Shown here: positions 33,979 to 42,713 of the stretch, one piece after another
How positions within the stretch are numbered: position 1 is the first letter of the stretch
How the letters are laid out: each line of letters starts with the position of its first letter
The notes under the pieces: model-generated
Database searches by the model: none
Seen by the model: the letters and a program-made list of their open reading frames with translations, nothing else
Told to the model about the DNA's origin: nothing
NCBI RefSeq assembly: GCF_030409055.1
Contig: NZ_CP116619.1
Coordinates: 1,769,628 to 1,833,627, forward strand
DNA from: Trichocoleus desertorum NBK24
Lineage (GTDB): Bacteria; Cyanobacteriota; Cyanobacteriia; FACHB-46
Direction of reading: 5' to 3'
DNA length: 64,000 nucleotides
Position numbers and translations under genes: made by a program

Positions 33979-35145
33979 TTACAGCTTACTGCTGACAAAT
34001 TTGGCTAAACGCTCCATACCTTTTTCAATCGTAGCCATGTCGGTAGCGTAGGAGAGACGGATGTGGTCATCTGCACCAAAGGCAACCCCTGGAATTACAG
34101 CGACTTGTTGAGTTTCTAACAATTTATCGCAGAACTCCAACGATTTGAGACCAGTCTTGCTGATGTTAGGGAATAAGTAGAATGCTCCATCGGGCGGGGG
34201 GCAGCTCAGGCCAGGAATCGCGTTGAGGTGATCTAGCATCACTTGGCGGCGTTGGGCAAAGGCTTGCCGCATCTCTTCTACACAGTCTTGAGAACCTGTA
34301 TAAGCTGCGATCGCCCCATACTGGGCAAAGGTGCAGACATTGGAAGTACTGTGGCTTTGCAGCGTGCTGACTGCCTTGATTAAATCTGTTGGGCCTGCCA
34401 GGTAGCCAATCCGCCACCCTGTCATGGAGTAGGCTTTGGCGAAACCGTTACTAATAATGGTGCGCTCAAACACTTCTGGACTCACCGCGCCAATGCTGAG
34501 ATGTTCCGCGTCGCCGTAGATCATCTTTTCGTAGATTTCGTCCGAAACTACTAGGATGTCTTGCTCGACAATTACCTGAGCGATCGCGCGAATTTCGTCG
34601 GGGGTGTAGACAACGCCTGTAGGGTTGGAGGGTGAGTTGAGAACAAAGAGCCGAGTTCTAGGTGTGATGGCTTGGCGCAATTGGTCTGGCGTGACTTTGA
34701 AATCGCTGGCAGCGTCCGTTTCGAGAATTACAGGCACTCCTGCAGCCAACTTCACCATTTCTGGGTAGCTGAGCCAGTAAGGGGCAGGAATAATCACCTC
34801 GTCGCCGGGATTCAACAGAGCCAGCATGAGATTGAACAGCGAATGCTTGCCACCATTGGTGACGACAATCTGTTCGGCTCGGTAAGCCAAGTGATTCTCG
34901 GTTTGCAGTTTCTGGGCGACCGCCTCTCTTAGCTTCGGTTCCCCTGCGGCTGGCCCGTATTTAGTTTTGCCCTCATCTAGCGCTTGCTTGGCAGCTTCTT
35001 TAATATGCGTAGGGGTGTCAAAGTCAGGTTCCCCAGCGCTGAAACTACACACATCAATGCCCTCGGCCTTCAGAGCTTTCGCTTTTGCGGCGATCGCCAA
35101 TGTCAAAGAAGGTGATACCTGCCCCACTCGTGCTGCCAGCTTCAT
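33979..35145 (-). CDS. aspC: Aspartate aminotransferase (class I)
   Basis: This PLP enzyme interconverts aspartate and oxaloacetate with 2-oxoglutarate and glutamate, linking carbon and nitrogen metabolism. It begins at ATG 35145 with [21 protein letters not shown], the usual N-terminus; the open frame to 35217 adds 24 residues not typical of the family. PLP lysine is Lys237 in [21 protein letters not shown]; other motifs are [39 protein letters not shown] and FYLFPNI. Length 388 is normal for subgroup Ib. It lies downstream of a class I aldolase gene in the same direction. Confidence 0.92.
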   Translation of the reverse strand: MKLAARVGQVSPSLTLAIAAKAKALKAEGIDVCSFSAGEPDFDTPTHIKEAAKQALDEGKTKYGPAAGEPKLREAVAQKLQTENHLAYRAEQIVVTNGGKHSLFNLMLALLNPGDEVIIPAPYWLSYPEMVKLAAGVPVILETDAASDFKVTPDQLRQAITPRTRLFVLNSPSNPTGVVYTPDEIRAIAQVIVEQDILVVSDEIYEKMIYGDAEHLSIGAVSPEVFERTIISNGFAKAYSMTGWRIGYLAGPTDLIKAVSTLQSHSTSNVCTFAQYGAIAAYTGSQDCVEEMRQAFAQRRQVMLDHLNAIPGLSCPPPDGAFYLFPNISKTGLKSLEFCDKLLETQQVAVIPGVAFGADDHIRLSYATDMATIEKGMERLAKFVSSKL

Positions 35146-35227
35146 TACGCTTTCAGGTTTGTTAGATGTCAAATTCCTAGAGTAATCCAAAATCCCAAAT
35201 CCCAAAGCGTCGATCACAAAGAAATCA

Positions 35228-36310
35228 TCAGGCGATCGTCACATCGGGGGACAAATAAACGTCTTGAATGGCGTGAAAGAGTTGCACTCCTTCTTCAAAC
35301 GGGCGCTGGAAGGTCTTGCGGCCTGAGATTAAACCAGAACCCCCGGCGCGTTTGTTAATCACAGCAGTCCGGATAGCTTCGGCAAAGTCGTTCTTACTGG
35401 AAGCACCGCCAGAGTTGATTAGGCCCGCTCGTCCAGCGTAGCAGTTGAGCAACTGATAGCGGGTGAGGTCGATGGGATGGTCGGTAGTGAGTTCAGAGTA
35501 GACTTTCTCGTGGGTTTTGCCGTAGCTTTTGCCTGTGGCTTGGGCGACTGCTTTATAGCCGTTGTTAAGTTCGGGCAATTTTTGCTTGATGATGTCGGCT
35601 TGGATAGTAACGCCGAGGTGGTTGGCTTGAGCGGTGAGGTCGCCCGCTAGGTGATAGTCCTTGTCTTGCTTGAAGGCGTCGTTGCGTAGGTAGCACCAGA
35701 GAATGGTGGCCATGCCGTATTCGTGAGCCAGAGCAAAGGCTTGGCTGACTTCTTGGATTTGACGATCGGACTCTTCAGAACCGAAATAAATGGTGGCTCC
35801 TACAGCCACGGCTCCGAGGTTCCAGGCTTGCTCGACCGAGGCAAACATGATCTGGTCGAATTTATTGGGATAGGTGAGCAGTTCGTTGTGGTTGAGCTTG
35901 AGAATAAAGGGGATTTTGTGGGCATATTTGCGAGACACGCTGCCTAAGACGCCTAGGGTGGTGGCAACGGCATTGCAGCCTGCGGCGATCGCTAATTTAA
36001 TGATGTTCTCGCTGTCGAAGTAGATGGGGTTGGGGGCAAAGGAAGCACCCGCAGAGTGTTCGATGCCTTGATCTACGGGCAAAATCGACAGGTAGCCTGT
36101 GTTGGCTAAGCGGCCATAGGAGTATAGCTGCTGGAGGCTCCGCAAGACTTGAGGGGAGCGATCGCTTTGGGCAAAGATGCGCTCAATCCAATCGGGGCCA
36201 GGTAGGTGTAGGAGGTCTTTGGAAATTTTGGCTTTATGGGTTAGAAGGTCTTCAGCTTCTTCTCCAAGCCAAGATTCGATGGACTGCGGCACAGATACTG
36301 TAGCGGTCAT
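35228..36310 (-). CDS. fbaB: Class I fructose-bisphosphate aldolase
   Basis: The 360-residue enzyme is a Schiff-base (class I) aldolase of the DhnA/FbaB family, which cleaves fructose 1,6-bisphosphate or, in cyanobacteria, also supports the Calvin cycle. Supporting stretches are [15 protein letters not shown] near residue 75, [13 protein letters not shown] near 134, [22 protein letters not shown] and [22 protein letters not shown] near 300. The (beta/alpha)8 fold and length agree with FbaB from cyanobacteria. It lies 83 bp upstream of aspC; a divergent transketolase-like gene starts 409 bp away across a repeat-containing spacer. Confidence 0.9.
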   Translation of the reverse strand: MTATVSVPQSIESWLGEEAEDLLTHKAKISKDLLHLPGPDWIERIFAQSDRSPQVLRSLQQLYSYGRLANTGYLSILPVDQGIEHSAGASFAPNPIYFDSENIIKLAIAAGCNAVATTLGVLGSVSRKYAHKIPFILKLNHNELLTYPNKFDQIMFASVEQAWNLGAVAVGATIYFGSEESDRQIQEVSQAFALAHEYGMATILWCYLRNDAFKQDKDYHLAGDLTAQANHLGVTIQADIIKQKLPELNNGYKAVAQATGKSYGKTHEKVYSELTTDHPIDLTRYQLLNCYAGRAGLINSGGASSKNDFAEAIRTAVINKRAGGSGLISGRKTFQRPFEEGVQLFHAIQDVYLSPDVTIA

Positions 36311-36431
36311 AGTGCTTGTCCTCTTCTTCAGAACGGTGATCGTCTGTTGTTCTCTCTATGGTAGTTAGCTTGTTTCGGAAGTGGTTGTAAATAACTAGTG
36401 TCTATGGAATCTATTTGAAAATTCGAATCTT

Positions 36432-36489
36432 GAGGGCACTCGCCCCCAAACCCCCACTAAGGGACGGTTGCGTCCCTCAGACTCCCTCC
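36432..36489 (-). repeat. Dispersed double-hairpin repeat, copy 3 (inverted)
   Basis: This is the third copy of the G-rich unit, lying on the minus strand and more diverged: GGGACGCAACCGTCCC with compensatory changes and GGGGGCGAGTGCCCTC. Conserved spacing between hairpins suggests a mobile or selected element. Confidence 0.8.
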
Positions 36490-36526
36490 AAACGAAGCTA
36501 AGGGTTAGTGTTTCGATTCTTCGGTT

Positions 36527-36661
36527 GTGTTAGCTTTTGGCTTCTAGCTCTCGCCTTCTGGCTTCTGGCTCTTCAGTTCCCTCCTTCATCCTTCCTTTTT
36601 CACTCCTCACTCCTCCCTCCTCACCCCTCACTCTTCGCCCTTCATCCCTCTACCCCCTCCC
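36527..36661 (+). other. Pyrimidine-rich low-complexity tract
   Basis: About 135 bp are almost entirely C and T, with imperfect short repeats such as CTTCTGGCTTCTGGC, CACTCCTCACTCCTCCC and CCTCCCTCACCCCTC-like units. It lies in the 36311-36718 gene-free spacer together with a hairpin repeat and no clear ORF. It is 50 bp upstream of the transketolase-like start, so it lies in that gene's promoter or leader. Confidence 0.7.
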
Positions 36662-36718
36662 TGTACTATGGGAAAGAGTTATTCGACCTAGCCGTTTTTG
36701 CAAATAGGTGTCTTCAGC

Positions 36719-38941
36719 ATGACCGCAGTCACTCCGAATCCTATGTCCGCTGTTCCTGCTTTTTGTGAGGGCATTCAGTATTTTGGTGATACGGTGCCTG
36801 GGTTTGATGCCTATGGCCAAGCTCCGGCGATCGCAGAAAATCAAAAGGCGATCGCGAGTTCGACAGATCGGGCAGCGGTTTATCAGACGATGCTGGCGGC
36901 GGATGCGTTGCGCTATCTGATTTTGCAGGTGACGGCGAGTAAGGCTTCGGGGCATCCAGGCGGGTTTGCGAGCCAAGCGGAGGCTTACGCGGCGTTGGTG
37001 ATGCTGGGTCACAAGAATGTGATTACGGAGGTAGGGCACCACGCGCCTGGTTTTTATAGTGCGATGTTTCTCGATCGCTCGTTGGAATCGATGGGCATCA
37101 AGACGGTACAACAACTGCGCGATCGCTTCCGGGAGAAGCATGGGCTGTTAGGGCACTTGTCGGGCTTTATTCCGGGCATTTTGGCTCCAGCGGGGCCGTT
37201 GGGTCAAGGGCAACACTTTGCGATGTCGGCGGCGCTACTACACCGCGATACGCTGTTTCCCTACACGGTGGGGGATGGCGGCTTAGGTGAGCCTTACATC
37301 ATGAGTTCGATGGCGCACTTCCATACGGCTTACCCAGAAACAACCAATTTCTTACCTGTGTTGGTTTGGAATGGCTTTAGCCAAGAGCACCACAGTATGG
37401 TGTCGCTGAAGTCCAACGAAGAAATGCTGGCTTTCTGGCGCGGCAACGGGTTTGAGGAAGTGATTTTGGTGGATGCCAAAGCTTTCGATGACCAGAACCA
37501 GCCCGGAGATTATGTCGATAGCACTGCTTTCTCATTTGAGCAGCGGTTGGCGTTTACCGAAGCGGTGTTGGCAGGGGTTGACCAAGCAGCTCAGTCAGCG
37601 TTAGGCGGAAAGCTGACGGTATTTATCATTAAGCAGCTCAAGGGGTCTGGGGTGCATGCTCGCGGTGCGAAATCCCACAATCTCTACGCCCATCACACCC
37701 TCGACAACCCTGATATTGTGGCAGCGCTACAAGCTCGCGCTTTATCAGGTAAAGCTTGGGAACTGGTGCGAACCAATTTTGAGCGATCGAATGGGGGGCC
37801 ATCCGCTAAGACTGCGGTGACTGAGTCGGAACTTCCCTTGCCTGAACTCGGTAAGCTACCGCTGGAAGAATATTCGGTGGGAGGCGATCCCAAAGTTTCT
37901 ACCACGTCGATGGGGCGTTTGGTAGCTGCGGTAGGGCAACGCGATCGCAACTACATCGTGACGAACGCAGACGGCAACGAAGCCTCTGGAATTGCCAACA
38001 TCAACCAAGCCCTAAAAATTATTCACCCCACGCCCGACGATCTCTACAACCAAAGCCCTACAGGTCAGGTTTATGAGCCGTTGAGTGAAGATGCTTGTGC
38101 AGGCTTGGCCGCAGGTTTGGCGCTAATGGGAAGCCGCACGCTCTGGTGCTCTTACGAGTCGTTCGCGATCAATGGTTTACCCATCTGGCAGACGGTGACG
38201 CAAGCAATGGCTGAGTTGCGCCGTCCCACTCCTTCCACCGTGACGTTGTTCACCGCAGGCGCTTTAGAGCAAGGCCGCAATGGTTGGACACACCAGCGCC
38301 CGGAAATTGAAGCCTACTTTGCTGCCATGATGCGGAATGGCAATGTCTTCCCACTGTTTCCACCCGATGCCAACAGCATCCAAGTCTGCTACGACTGGGC
38401 GCTAACCACCAAGAACAAAGGTATGGTGATCACAGCCAGCAAGTCACCTCTGCCGATTCGCACGACGTTTGCCCAAGCTCAGCAAGGGTTGGAACAAGGA
38501 GCCGTCACTCTCCAAGAAATTGCAGGTACCGAAGGCGGCAAGCTGGTGGTTTTGGCTGTGGTTGGTGACATGACCCTGATTCCCGCTTTAGAAGCTGCTG
38601 CTTTCCTGGAAACAGAGGGACTAGCGGTGCGGGTTGTCTCCATCATCAACCCCCGTCGCCTCTACCGTCCCTCAGATGTGGCTTGGGACACCTGCTCTGA
38701 AGCCGATGGCACATTCTTGGATGATGCTGGCTTTGAGGCACTGTTTGGTGGTGATGCCCTACTCAGCGTTACGGGGGGTGCCAGTGGCATGCTGGAACCG
38801 ATCATGCTCCGCAGCACCAGCAAGCGAGATACCTTCGCTTGGAAACGGGGTGAAACCACTGCCAGCGCCGGAGAACTGATGGCCTTTAATGGTTTGACTG
38901 CGGAAGCGATCGCCAAACGTGCGATCGAACTCGTCCACTAA
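36719..38941 (+). CDS. Transketolase/phosphoketolase-like TPP enzyme
   Basis: This 740-residue enzyme is thiamine diphosphate dependent. The N-terminal half is transketolase-like, with ASKASGHPGGFASQAEAYAAL near residue 90 and the TPP motif GDGGLGEPYIM..VLVWNGFS near residues 183-220. The middle and C-terminal part resembles phosphoketolase: VYEPLSEDACAGLAAGLALMG, GRNGWTHQRPE and LFPPDANSIQVC. It therefore could split xylulose 5-phosphate or fructose 6-phosphate to acetyl phosphate, or act as a variant transketolase. ATG 36719 has AGGTG ten bases upstream and is preferred over TTG 36698. It is divergent from the class I aldolase gene, consistent with central sugar-phosphate metabolism. Exact reaction uncertain. 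Confidence 0.8.
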   Translation: MTAVTPNPMSAVPAFCEGIQYFGDTVPGFDAYGQAPAIAENQKAIASSTDRAAVYQTMLAADALRYLILQVTASKASGHPGGFASQAEAYAALVMLGHKNVITEVGHHAPGFYSAMFLDRSLESMGIKTVQQLRDRFREKHGLLGHLSGFIPGILAPAGPLGQGQHFAMSAALLHRDTLFPYTVGDGGLGEPYIMSSMAHFHTAYPETTNFLPVLVWNGFSQEHHSMVSLKSNEEMLAFWRGNGFEEVILVDAKAFDDQNQPGDYVDSTAFSFEQRLAFTEAVLAGVDQAAQSALGGKLTVFIIKQLKGSGVHARGAKSHNLYAHHTLDNPDIVAALQARALSGKAWELVRTNFERSNGGPSAKTAVTESELPLPELGKLPLEEYSVGGDPKVSTTSMGRLVAAVGQRDRNYIVTNADGNEASGIANINQALKIIHPTPDDLYNQSPTGQVYEPLSEDACAGLAAGLALMGSRTLWCSYESFAINGLPIWQTVTQAMAELRRPTPSTVTLFTAGALEQGRNGWTHQRPEIEAYFAAMMRNGNVFPLFPPDANSIQVCYDWALTTKNKGMVITASKSPLPIRTTFAQAQQGLEQGAVTLQEIAGTEGGKLVVLAVVGDMTLIPALEAAAFLETEGLAVRVVSIINPRRLYRPSDVAWDTCSEADGTFLDDAGFEALFGGDALLSVTGGASGMLEPIMLRSTSKRDTFAWKRGETTASAGELMAFNGLTAEAIAKRAIELVH

Positions 38942-39051
38942 AGCCCAACCTCCAAGTTCTACCCCTTACACTGCCCTCTCCCCAAACCCCTCTCCACGTT
39001 GTAGCAGGAATTCTTACATAGGAAAAAACTTGAATACGGTTCGACTCCTTG

Positions 39052-39125
39052 CACTGCCCCCTAAATCCCCCAATTCTGGGGGACTTTGAGCAGGTTCCCC
39101 CCAAATTTGGGGGGTTAGGGGGGCC
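39052..39125. repeat. C/G-rich double palindrome repeat
   Basis: CCCCCTAAATCCCCCAATT and CTGGGGGACTTTG precede CCCCCCAAATTTGGGGGG TTAGGGGGGC. The palindromes CCCCCAATTCTGGGGG and CCCCCCAAATTTGGGGGG can both fold. A partial related fragment AAAGTCCCCCAGAAT lies at 44097-44111. This type of repeat is frequent between cyanobacterial genes. It lies between the convergent transketolase-like and kinase genes. Confidence 0.75.
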
Positions 39126-39197
39126 TGGTTCGGAATTCTTGTTTGAAACCACTCTGTCTTCCCTTGTAGAAAAGGGGTTGGGTTTTATGACAATTTA

Positions 39198-40949
39198 CTA
39201 TATGGCAGCCGTTGCGAACTCCAGAACAAAGACTGTTTCTCCGCTACCACTTTCCACTCGGATGGCGATGCCCAAGCGTTCGACAAACTTTTTCACCAGT
39301 GCTAACCCTAGTCCTGTTCCTCCGTATTTCCAAGGGTCATGATTGGGAATGCGGTAGAACTTGCTGAAAATGCGATCGTGCTCGGTATCAGGAATTTCCA
39401 CGCCAGAATTACTCACGCGAATTTCTACTGCTGTTGGGGTTGCTTGAGCTGATAAAGCGATCGCGGCTCCAGCAGGGCTGTACTTGCAAGCATTGTGCAG
39501 CAGTTCGGTCAAAATACGCTCTAGATAGGAAATATCTGTGGTTAAGGGAGGCAGATTGTCTGGAATCTCCACGCTCAAGTGCTGCTCTTGATAATGAATC
39601 CGTTCAGCGAATGGCTCGATAAAATAAGGGACAAAAAGCTGAAGGTCAATGGTGGCTAGGTTGAGCGGCTCAGTCTGGGCATCTAGCCGCGCCATATCTA
39701 GGAGATCGTTGATTAGCCCCATCTCTCGCTGACCCTCCTCCCGAATCACTTTAAAGGAGCGAGCGATCGCATGGGATTCATCAGCAAACAAACCCAACGG
39801 TCTCAGGTTCGCTTCTAGCATTTGAGTCGCCAGCTTAATGCTAGACATGGGAGTACGCAGTTCGTGAGAAACCGTGTTGAGAAAATCATCTTTGAGTCGG
39901 TTCAACCGTTCCAGTTCTTGCACTTGTCGCTGAGCTTCGCGATACAAGCGGGATTGGCGCAGGGCGATCGCACAATGATTCGCTACCTGTTGAACCAGTC
40001 GGATTTCTAGCTCGTTAAAGCTCTCTTCCTTTCGCCTGAACAGCCACAGATCTCCTAAAATCCCTTGATCATCGTAAATAGAGCAAGCGAGGATGACTAA
40101 TTGGCTGACATCAGGAGGCGCTTTATCTGGAGTAATAGGGCAAAATTGCAGAGCTTCGCCCTCTAAAAAAGCAACATTTGCAGGAGAGGCGGGAGTGATT
40201 TGCAAAAACCACCCTTGAGCAGCGGCTAAAGTTTGGTGAGCTTCATAGGCAGTCGTAGCTCGCGTATGATCAGCCTGATAAATTTCAACGTCGCAGTACT
40301 CAACGCCCAATCCCACCCCTAATTCCTGCACTGCTGTTTGGAGGATGTGTTGCTCATCCAAACTGTCCCGGACTTTGGCTGTGATTCGTTGCAATAATGA
40401 CTCGAAATTTAGGGCTTGTTGCAGTTGAGCCGTCCGCTGCCGAACTTGCTCTTCCAGCTTGGCATTCAACTCCAATAGCTCTATCTGCTTCAGTTCCAAT
40501 GCTGCCTGAGTTTGCTCCAATGCTGCGTTAGCCTCATTCTGGGCGCGAGTGGCGGCTTCTGCTACTTTCTTAGCTTGCAGCAGTTCGTCTTCATACTGGA
40601 TGCGCTGGCGAATAGGAACAAAGATGCAGTCGTTGAAGCAGCTTTCATCTCGCTCTTGCCGTGCCGCATTGACAAGCACAGGAACATCCTTTCCTTGCTT
40701 AGAGCGTAGCAAGAGATAAATCTCCTCCACTTTGCCGTGCAGCTTTAGCAGTGGAAAGAGATGAGTTTGATAGAAGATGCGGCTGGCGATCGGTAGAATC
40801 GATGCGATGGGTAGTCCCTCTAACTGATCTGGCTCATATCCCAGCAATTTAGACAGGGTGGCATTAACCATCGCAATGGTGCCATTGTCTGTAAATGAGA
40901 GGAAACCGCAGGGAGCTGTATTGAGCAGCCCCTCTATCTGGCACACCAT
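39198..40949 (-). CDS. PAS-GAF sensor histidine kinase (RsbQ partner)
   Basis: The 583-residue soluble kinase starts at ATG 40949 (MVCQIEGLLNTAPCGFLSF); the frame continues upstream into the hydrolase gene but those residues are not kinase-like. Order: PAS domain (residues 1-120; IVNATLSKLLGYEP-type core, LFPLLKLHGKVEEIYLLLRS), coiled coil (130-195), GAF-like domain (200-330), HisKA with SHELRTPMSSIKLATQML (His about 378) and HATPase_c ending FRIPNHDPWKYGGTGLGLALVKKF. The PAS domain resembles that of RsbP. It lies 29 bp after rsbQ in the same operon, so RsbQ probably supplies the signal for the PAS domain. No cognate response regulator is adjacent. Confidence 0.85.
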   Translation of the reverse strand: MVCQIEGLLNTAPCGFLSFTDNGTIAMVNATLSKLLGYEPDQLEGLPIASILPIASRIFYQTHLFPLLKLHGKVEEIYLLLRSKQGKDVPVLVNAARQERDESCFNDCIFVPIRQRIQYEDELLQAKKVAEAATRAQNEANAALEQTQAALELKQIELLELNAKLEEQVRQRTAQLQQALNFESLLQRITAKVRDSLDEQHILQTAVQELGVGLGVEYCDVEIYQADHTRATTAYEAHQTLAAAQGWFLQITPASPANVAFLEGEALQFCPITPDKAPPDVSQLVILACSIYDDQGILGDLWLFRRKEESFNELEIRLVQQVANHCAIALRQSRLYREAQRQVQELERLNRLKDDFLNTVSHELRTPMSSIKLATQMLEANLRPLGLFADESHAIARSFKVIREEGQREMGLINDLLDMARLDAQTEPLNLATIDLQLFVPYFIEPFAERIHYQEQHLSVEIPDNLPPLTTDISYLERILTELLHNACKYSPAGAAIALSAQATPTAVEIRVSNSGVEIPDTEHDRIFSKFYRIPNHDPWKYGGTGLGLALVKKFVERLGIAIRVESGSGETVFVLEFATAAI

Positions 40950-40978
40950 AAACTTAGAAATCACGAGCTTTATGTAGC

Positions 40979-41785
40979 CTAAGCCACAGACAAATAGTCC
41001 TGCATCAGCCGAATAGCTTCTTCTGGATGGCTCATATGGGGGCAATGCCCGGTGGCCTGCATAATCTGCAAGGCGCTTGCGCTCAAATGGTGATGCATGT
41101 AATGGCCTACCTCAGTCGGAGCGATCGCATCTTCCGAGCATTGCAGGATCAGGGATGGCACGCTCACTTTAGGCAAGTCACAACGGTTGTCAGAGAAAAA
41201 CGTAACCTCAGCAAATCGGCGCATAATCACCGGGTCGGTGGAGCAGAAGCTAGTCTCAAGCTCTTGAGTCAGCTCTGGATGTTCTGAGTTCTGCATAATC
41301 ACTGGAGCGAGAAAGCTAGCCCAGCCAATATAGTTTTTGTCCATCAGATCCAGCAGGTCTTCAATGTCTCGGCGATCGAATCCACCTGGGTAGTCCGGTA
41401 GATCATTGATATAGCAAGGGGAAGGAGCTACTAGAATCAGACGGCGGAAACGCTGGGGAGCTTGAATCGATGCCAAAATGCCAATGACACTGCTGACAGA
41501 GTGCCCAACAAAAATCACGTCTTGCAAATCCAGGGCGGTGCAGACATCCAGCACATCTTGGGCATAACCGTTGAGGTCACTGTAGCGCTCAGGGCTATAA
41601 GCCTGAAGATCTGACTTTCCAGACCCGACATAATCGAATAAGACGACTTTGTAATCATTCTCGAAAGCTGGTGTGATAAAACGCCATACATTTTGATCAC
41701 ATCCGAATCCAGGAGCGAACAGGATCGGTTGCGTACCGTTTCCGAAGACGTTCACATTGTTCCGCAGAAAAATGTTTTGAGCCAT
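40979..41785 (-). CDS. rsbQ: RsbQ-like alpha/beta hydrolase
   Basis: This 268-residue protein is a close relative of Bacillus RsbQ and of the plant receptors KAI2 and D14. The catalytic triad falls at Ser96 (FVGHSVSSVIG), Asp219 (QCSEDAIAP) and His247 (TGHCPHMSHP), the positions used in RsbQ numbering. Further RsbQ-like stretches are LVAPSPCYINDLPDYPGGF, KNYIGWASFLAP and ETSFCSTDPVIMRRFAEVTFFSDN. RsbQ is needed to activate the PAS-bearing partner RsbP; here the next gene encodes a PAS histidine kinase. ATG 41785 is chosen over GTG 41797. The ligand is unknown. Confidence 0.93.
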   Translation of the reverse strand: MAQNIFLRNNVNVFGNGTQPILFAPGFGCDQNVWRFITPAFENDYKVVLFDYVGSGKSDLQAYSPERYSDLNGYAQDVLDVCTALDLQDVIFVGHSVSSVIGILASIQAPQRFRRLILVAPSPCYINDLPDYPGGFDRRDIEDLLDLMDKNYIGWASFLAPVIMQNSEHPELTQELETSFCSTDPVIMRRFAEVTFFSDNRCDLPKVSVPSLILQCSEDAIAPTEVGHYMHHHLSASALQIMQATGHCPHMSHPEEAIRLMQDYLSVA

Positions 41786-42063
41786 TCTATTTCCCACTGA
41801 TTTCTATAGATTTCCCAGCGTTCTAAGCGGATCTACAACTGCCCAGGCGTTGCAATCAACTGTAACAGCGGTGCGATCGCTCAGAAATCAGCGGTGAGAG
41901 AGACGAAAGATCAACTGCTAATTATTGGCAATGTAGAGAAGTTTGATTGACCGTGAAACCTCTGAGGCGGGGCAGGAGTCAAACTTAAGATCATGAACCT
42001 TAAGATCATGAGCAGTAGCAAGCAAAGCACAGCCTGCTAAACCTAATTAGGGGGCATCGACGG

Positions 42064-42711
42064 ATGCGATCGGATTTACAGGGCTTAGAGATTACCAGAG
42101 GCGAGTTGCGACGGCTGAGCGGGGTGCGGCGTGGCGACTTGCTGATTCCTCCCACCCGCAGACAAATTAGCTGGGAATTGCTCCGAACTCTAGTTGCGAT
42201 CGCCCTTCTCGCTCTCAGCTATTGGGTTTTATCACTAAATTTTGCTCAGCACACCTTTCTTCTGATTGTCCTACATCTCAGTGCCGTGGTAGGACTCGTG
42301 GTGGATGATGTACAAACGATTCTCTTTAGCCGTAAAAATCGCCATCTGATTAACTTAGTAATGGATGTGGATCGTTACAACGCAGTGATTAAGGCGATCG
42401 ACATCAACGACCAAATTGAAGCAGCAGGCAACTCGGAAGTGGCTCTGCATAACCGAGAGCAAGTAATCGAAGCCTTAGAACTCACCCGATCTGATTTAGT
42501 CCGAGCACTGAAAACCGAAAGAATTTTGCGAACGAATCAGCGCTTCATGGCTCGACATTCAGATTTATTTGACAATAACTTGACAGCTTTAGCGACTTTA
42601 CAAGTTAATGATCAAGCTAGCGAACATGGACGATTGCTGAATCAGGCATTGGACATCGCAGTCGATGTGCAAGCAGAAATGAAGAAGTTACAAAACCAGC
42701 GATTCAGTTGA
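42064..42711 (+). CDS. Conserved membrane protein, two helices
   Basis: The 215-residue product is not recognised. Residues about 40-85 contain two adjacent hydrophobic helices (LLRTLVAIALLALSYWVL and TFLLIVLHLSAVVGLVV) joined by a short loop. The remaining C-terminal part is cytoplasmic-looking and helical (LINLVMDVDRYNAVIKAIDI, ALELTRSDLVRALKTERIL), with coiled-coil character. It ends at TGA 42711, and the sugar-kinase ATG follows 2 bases later (42714), so the two are surely co-transcribed. Function may be linked to the kinase or merely operonic. Confidence 0.75.
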   Translation: MRSDLQGLEITRGELRRLSGVRRGDLLIPPTRRQISWELLRTLVAIALLALSYWVLSLNFAQHTFLLIVLHLSAVVGLVVDDVQTILFSRKNRHLINLVMDVDRYNAVIKAIDINDQIEAAGNSEVALHNREQVIEALELTRSDLVRALKTERILRTNQRFMARHSDLFDNNLTALATLQVNDQASEHGRLLNQALDIAVDVQAEMKKLQNQRFS

Positions 42712-42713
42712 GC

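Noticed and set aside
36650-37141. 163-codon arginine-rich minus-strand ORF
   Set aside because: It is the complement of the transketolase-like gene's start and shows the biased composition of a shadow frame.
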